Source: an uncultured Magnetospirillum sp.
GTDB taxonomy: Bacteria; Pseudomonadota; Alphaproteobacteria; Rhodospirillales; Magnetospirillaceae
Direction of reading: 5' to 3'
Length of the DNA: 35,034 nucleotides
Assembly (NCBI RefSeq): GCF_903853455.1
Contig: NZ_CAINTR010000077.1
Location: forward strand, 1 to 35,034
Positions 34,493-35,034 of the stretch are shown piece by piece. The notes under the pieces are model-generated. The model searched no databases, was not told the origin of the DNA, and saw only the letters and a list, made by a program, of their open reading frames with translations. The translations under genes and the position numbers were made by a program. Numbering within the stretch: the stretch's first letter is position 1; each line of letters opens with the position of its first letter.

Positions 34493-35034
34493 TCATATGG
34501 CGGAGGCGGCCGTCTCCGCGGTGATCGGCAAGGTGAAGACGAAGCTGGTTCCCTTGCCGAGGCCTTCGGATTCGAGCCAGATGCGGCCGGCATGCCGCTC
34601 CACGATCTTCTTGCAGACCGCCAGCCCGATGCCGGTGCCTTCGTATCGGTCGCGGGTATGGAGGCGCTGGAAAATCCGGAAAATCCGCTCGAAATATTGA
34701 CGGTCGACGCCGATGCCGTTGTCGACGACCGAAAAGATCCATTCATCACCCTCGAGCCGGGCGGTCACGGCGATGACGGGGGCTTGCAGCGGATCGCGGT
34801 ACTTCACGGCGTTGCCGATCAGATTTTGCATCAGCCGGATGAATTGGGGCCGGTCGTAGACGATGGTCGGCAGGTCGCCGCAGGTGATGCGGGCTCCCGT
34901 CGGCCACGTTTGTCCATGCGGGCTTCCAGCAGGCGACGCAGTTCGGCGAACACGTCGGGCAATTGCCATCCTTGGAGTGGAGCGGCTTGGTCCAGTGCGC
35001 CGGTCTTCTGCTCCAGCAGGGCGAGATAATGCAG
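34493..35034 (-). CDS. Sensor histidine kinase, 3' part, with an apparent frameshift
   Basis: The ATPase domain of a histidine kinase runs to the stop at 34493: [20 protein letters not shown], the N box [13 protein letters not shown], the G1 box [11 protein letters not shown], the F box [14 protein letters not shown] and the G2 box [19 protein letters not shown]. This wording suits the bacteriophytochrome-like group. Between the window edge and 34917 the coding pattern continues in another frame ([33 protein letters not shown]), so one base seems to be missing between about 34890 and 34917. It is either a real inactivating change or a sequencing error. The sensor part lies outside the window. 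Confidence 0.75.
   Translation of the reverse strand, partial: ALSRPAGAEDRRTGPSRSTPRMAIARRVRRTASPAGSPHGQTWPTGARITCGDLPTIVYDRPQFIRLMQNLIGNAVKYRDPLQAPVIAVTARLEGDEWIFSVVDNGIGVDRQYFERIFRIFQRLHTRDRYEGTGIGLAVCKKIVERHAGRIWLESEGLGKGTSFVFTLPITAETAASAI

Overview
The window looks like chromosomal DNA of a high-GC alphaproteobacterium of the Rhodospirillales, most like a Magnetospirillum/Paramagnetospirillum-type spirillum. This rests on the overall codon and base use, on the block hemC-hemD-mic60-hemY that is typical of Alphaproteobacteria, on a cobaltochelatase-type cobN, and on the order glnK-amtB-aminotransferase-ftsK-lolA with xthA nearby. The genus is an inference; no marker gene such as 16S rRNA is present. 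Two stretches are clearly more AT-rich than the rest: the left edge (1-600) and 20.55-22.05 kb. Both look acquired.

Layout. 1-1.7 kb is accessory DNA: the end of a HEPN-like protein, a 3' half of a tRNA-Met gene with a terminator (a probable integration scar), a HigB/HigA toxin-antitoxin pair, then an intact tRNA-Gly. 1.9-5.6 kb is a plus-strand housekeeping run (CnoX-like thioredoxin-TPR protein, Lon-substrate-domain protein, Trm112-like, DUF971, MscS channel with a cyclic-nucleotide domain). 5.7-13.7 kb is on the minus strand: glnK, amtB, a DapC-like aminotransferase, ftsK, lolA and a UbiH-family hydroxylase. 14.4-16.1 kb holds xthA (+) and an orphan OmpR-type regulator (-). 16.3-20.2 kb is a tight plus-strand cassette of a DUF6165 protein and three GT9 (heptosyltransferase-like) proteins. 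20.1-22.1 kb is accessory: a clipped Phd/YefM antitoxin and a DUF4424 gene between inverted repeats. 22.1-23.8 kb is greB-tsaD (-). 23.9-28.5 kb is a translationally coupled run hemC-hemD-mic60-hemY-cytochrome c4. 28.5-34.1 kb is a cobalamin group (cobU, cobW, cobN, and a possible 28-residue membrane peptide). The right end has a PilZ gene and the 3' part of a histidine kinase that seems frameshifted.

The most unusual signal is not a gene. At least eight intergenic spacers carry members of one modular repeat family. The shared start reads CCTCAATCGCCGGGCG and is followed by a hairpin whose loop side is similar but whose stem differs from copy to copy with matched changes on both arms. Further modules follow: a GGCTTTCGCGCC/GGCGCG hairpin, a 71-base triple-hairpin block present twice almost unchanged, and one of two alternative ends. 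The elements touch gene boundaries, and in three cases their GAGGG end lies where a ribosome binding site would be. Other points of interest are an orphan strong terminator upstream of glnK with no gene before it (a candidate small RNA), the inverted-repeat cassette around DUF4424, and a sigma-54-like promoter plus hairpin that split glnK from amtB.
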